From Bacteroidales bacterium UBA3289 (lineage in GTDB: Bacteria > Bacteroidota > Bacteroidia > Bacteroidales > UBA932): a DNA stretch of 21,934 nt. The stretch lies in assembly GCA_002361625.1 (NCBI GenBank), contig DETL01000014.1, positions 7,314-29,247 of the forward strand, in the 5' to 3' direction. Of the stretch, positions 21,198 to 21,934 are shown in pieces. The notes beneath the pieces are model-generated. The model was not told where the DNA came from. It ran no database searches and saw only the letters and a program-made list of their open reading frames with translations. Within the stretch, counting starts at the first letter, position 1. Every line of letters begins with the position of its first letter. The position numbers and the translations under genes are program-made.

Positions 21198-21934
21198 TTA
21201 GCGACGGTCGTCGCGGTCGCGGCGCTCGCCACGGTCCCGGCGGTCACCACCGCGGCCACCACGGCCACGACGTTCACCACGGCCACCTTCACGACGGCCA
21301 CTGGTCGGAGCCTGGGCACCGGCAGCGAAACCGGCGTTCGGGGAAAGATCCTGCTTGCCGTACTTCTCACCGTTGCAGATCCACACCTTGATGCCCATGG
21401 TACCCATCTGGGTGTTGGCCACGGCCAGGGCGTAGTCGATGTCGGCGCGGAAGGTGTGCAGCGGGGTGCGGCCTTCCTTGAACATCTCGGAGCGGGCGAT
21501 TTCGGCGCCGCCCACGCGGCCGCTGATCTGGACCTTGATGCCCTCGGCGCCCACGCGCATGGCGGTGGCGATGGCCATCTTGATGGCGCGGCGATAGCTC
21601 ACGCGGCCCTCGATCTGACGGGCGATGCTGTCAGCGACGATGGTGGCGTCCACCTCGGGGCGCTTGACCTCGAAGATGTTGATCTGGACGTCCTTGCCAG
21701 TGACCTTCTTGAGCTCTTCCTTGAGCTTGTCCACCTCCTGGCCACCCTTGCCGATGATGACACCCGGACGGGCGGCATGGATGGTGACGGTGACGACCTT
21801 CAGGGTGCGCTCGATGATGATCCGGGACAGGCTGGCCTTCGCGAGGCGGCTTCCCAGGTACTTGCGGATCTTGTAGTCTTCGGCGATCTTCTCGGCATAG
21901 TTGCCGCCGACCCAGTTGGAGTCCCAACCACGGG
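21198..21934 (-). CDS. rpsC: 30S ribosomal protein S3, partial (5' end beyond right edge)
   Basis: The frame is open to the right edge and reads RGWDSNWVGGNYAEKIAEDY, IRKYLGSRLAKASLSRIIIE and TIHAARPGVIIGKGGQEVDK, with the KH-domain GxxG motif in VIIGKGG. It then gives the conserved C-domain (GAEIARSEMFKEGRTPLHTF, RADIDYALAVANTQMGTMGI, KVWICNGEKYGKQDLSPN). About 15-20 N-terminal residues lie outside the window. S3 forms the mRNA entry channel and has helicase activity with S4 and S5. The tail after KQDLSPN is a long Arg/Gly/Asp-rich extension (GGRGERRGRGGRGGDRRDRG), longer and more RGG-like than in Bacteroides. The gene ends the S10 half of the cluster. Confidence 0.97.
   Translation of the reverse strand, partial: RGWDSNWVGGNYAEKIAEDYKIRKYLGSRLAKASLSRIIIERTLKVVTVTIHAARPGVIIGKGGQEVDKLKEELKKVTGKDVQINIFEVKRPEVDATIVADSIARQIEGRVSYRRAIKMAIATAMRVGAEGIKVQISGRVGGAEIARSEMFKEGRTPLHTFRADIDYALAVANTQMGTMGIKVWICNGEKYGKQDLSPNAGFAAGAQAPTSGRREGGRGERRGRGGRGGDRRDRGERRDRDDRR

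Overview
The window comes from a high-GC member of the Bacteroidota, most likely an uncultured gut-type Bacteroidales. Four things point there: lineage-restricted families (DUF4270 lipoprotein, DUF4294, DUF3098, a one-domain GT5 'glycogen synthase'), promoters of the Bacteroidota type (TTG-N18..20-TAnnTTTG), the gene order secY-map-infA-rpmJ without adk, and the zinc-free forms of S14 and L36. Genus-level placement is not possible by eye.

Layout. (1) 1-8167, minus strand: the spc/alpha ribosomal block, read right to left as rplP-rpmC-rpsQ-rplN-rplX-rplE-rpsN-rpsH-rplF-rplR-rpsE-rpmD-rplO-secY-map-infA-rpmJ-rpsM-rpsK (rpsK runs off the left edge). (2) 8168-8457: a perfect Bacteroidota promoter for rplP with a short leader, then the terminator of the next cluster. 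(3) 8458-11945, minus: an envelope cluster ftsX-DUF3098-uppP-lpxH-DUF4294. (4) 12030-14551, plus: a GT5-like protein and a DUF4270 lipoprotein carrying a Gly-Gly-Tyr tract, facing a bidirectional terminator. (5) 14608-14853, minus: acpP alone. (6) 14959-19118, minus: a probable operon of outer-membrane protein, thioredoxin-like lipoprotein, uvrC and pnuC. (7) 19214-19645, minus: a small lipoprotein whose start looks broken. (8) about 19775-21068: a REP-associated tyrosine transposase (RAYT) gene on the plus strand between two ~140 bp palindromic elements in opposite orientation. (9) 21121-21934, minus: rpsC (cut by the right edge) with a strong terminator behind it.

Main observation: rpsC and rplP, normally adjacent inside the S10-spc supercluster, are here 13,030 bp apart, on the same strand and in the expected order, with about a dozen unrelated genes between them. 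The rpsC side ends in a terminator and the rplP side has its own promoter, so the cluster appears to be two transcription units, and a RAYT element lies at the rpsC-side boundary.

A second pattern lies inside the inserted block. Three short dispersed repeats occupy gene junctions (ftsX/DUF3098, uvrC/pnuC, thioredoxin/uvrC). Each supplies the TAG stop of the upstream gene, and two of them also supply the ATG-ACA start of the downstream gene.

No tRNA, rRNA, CRISPR array or phage gene was seen.
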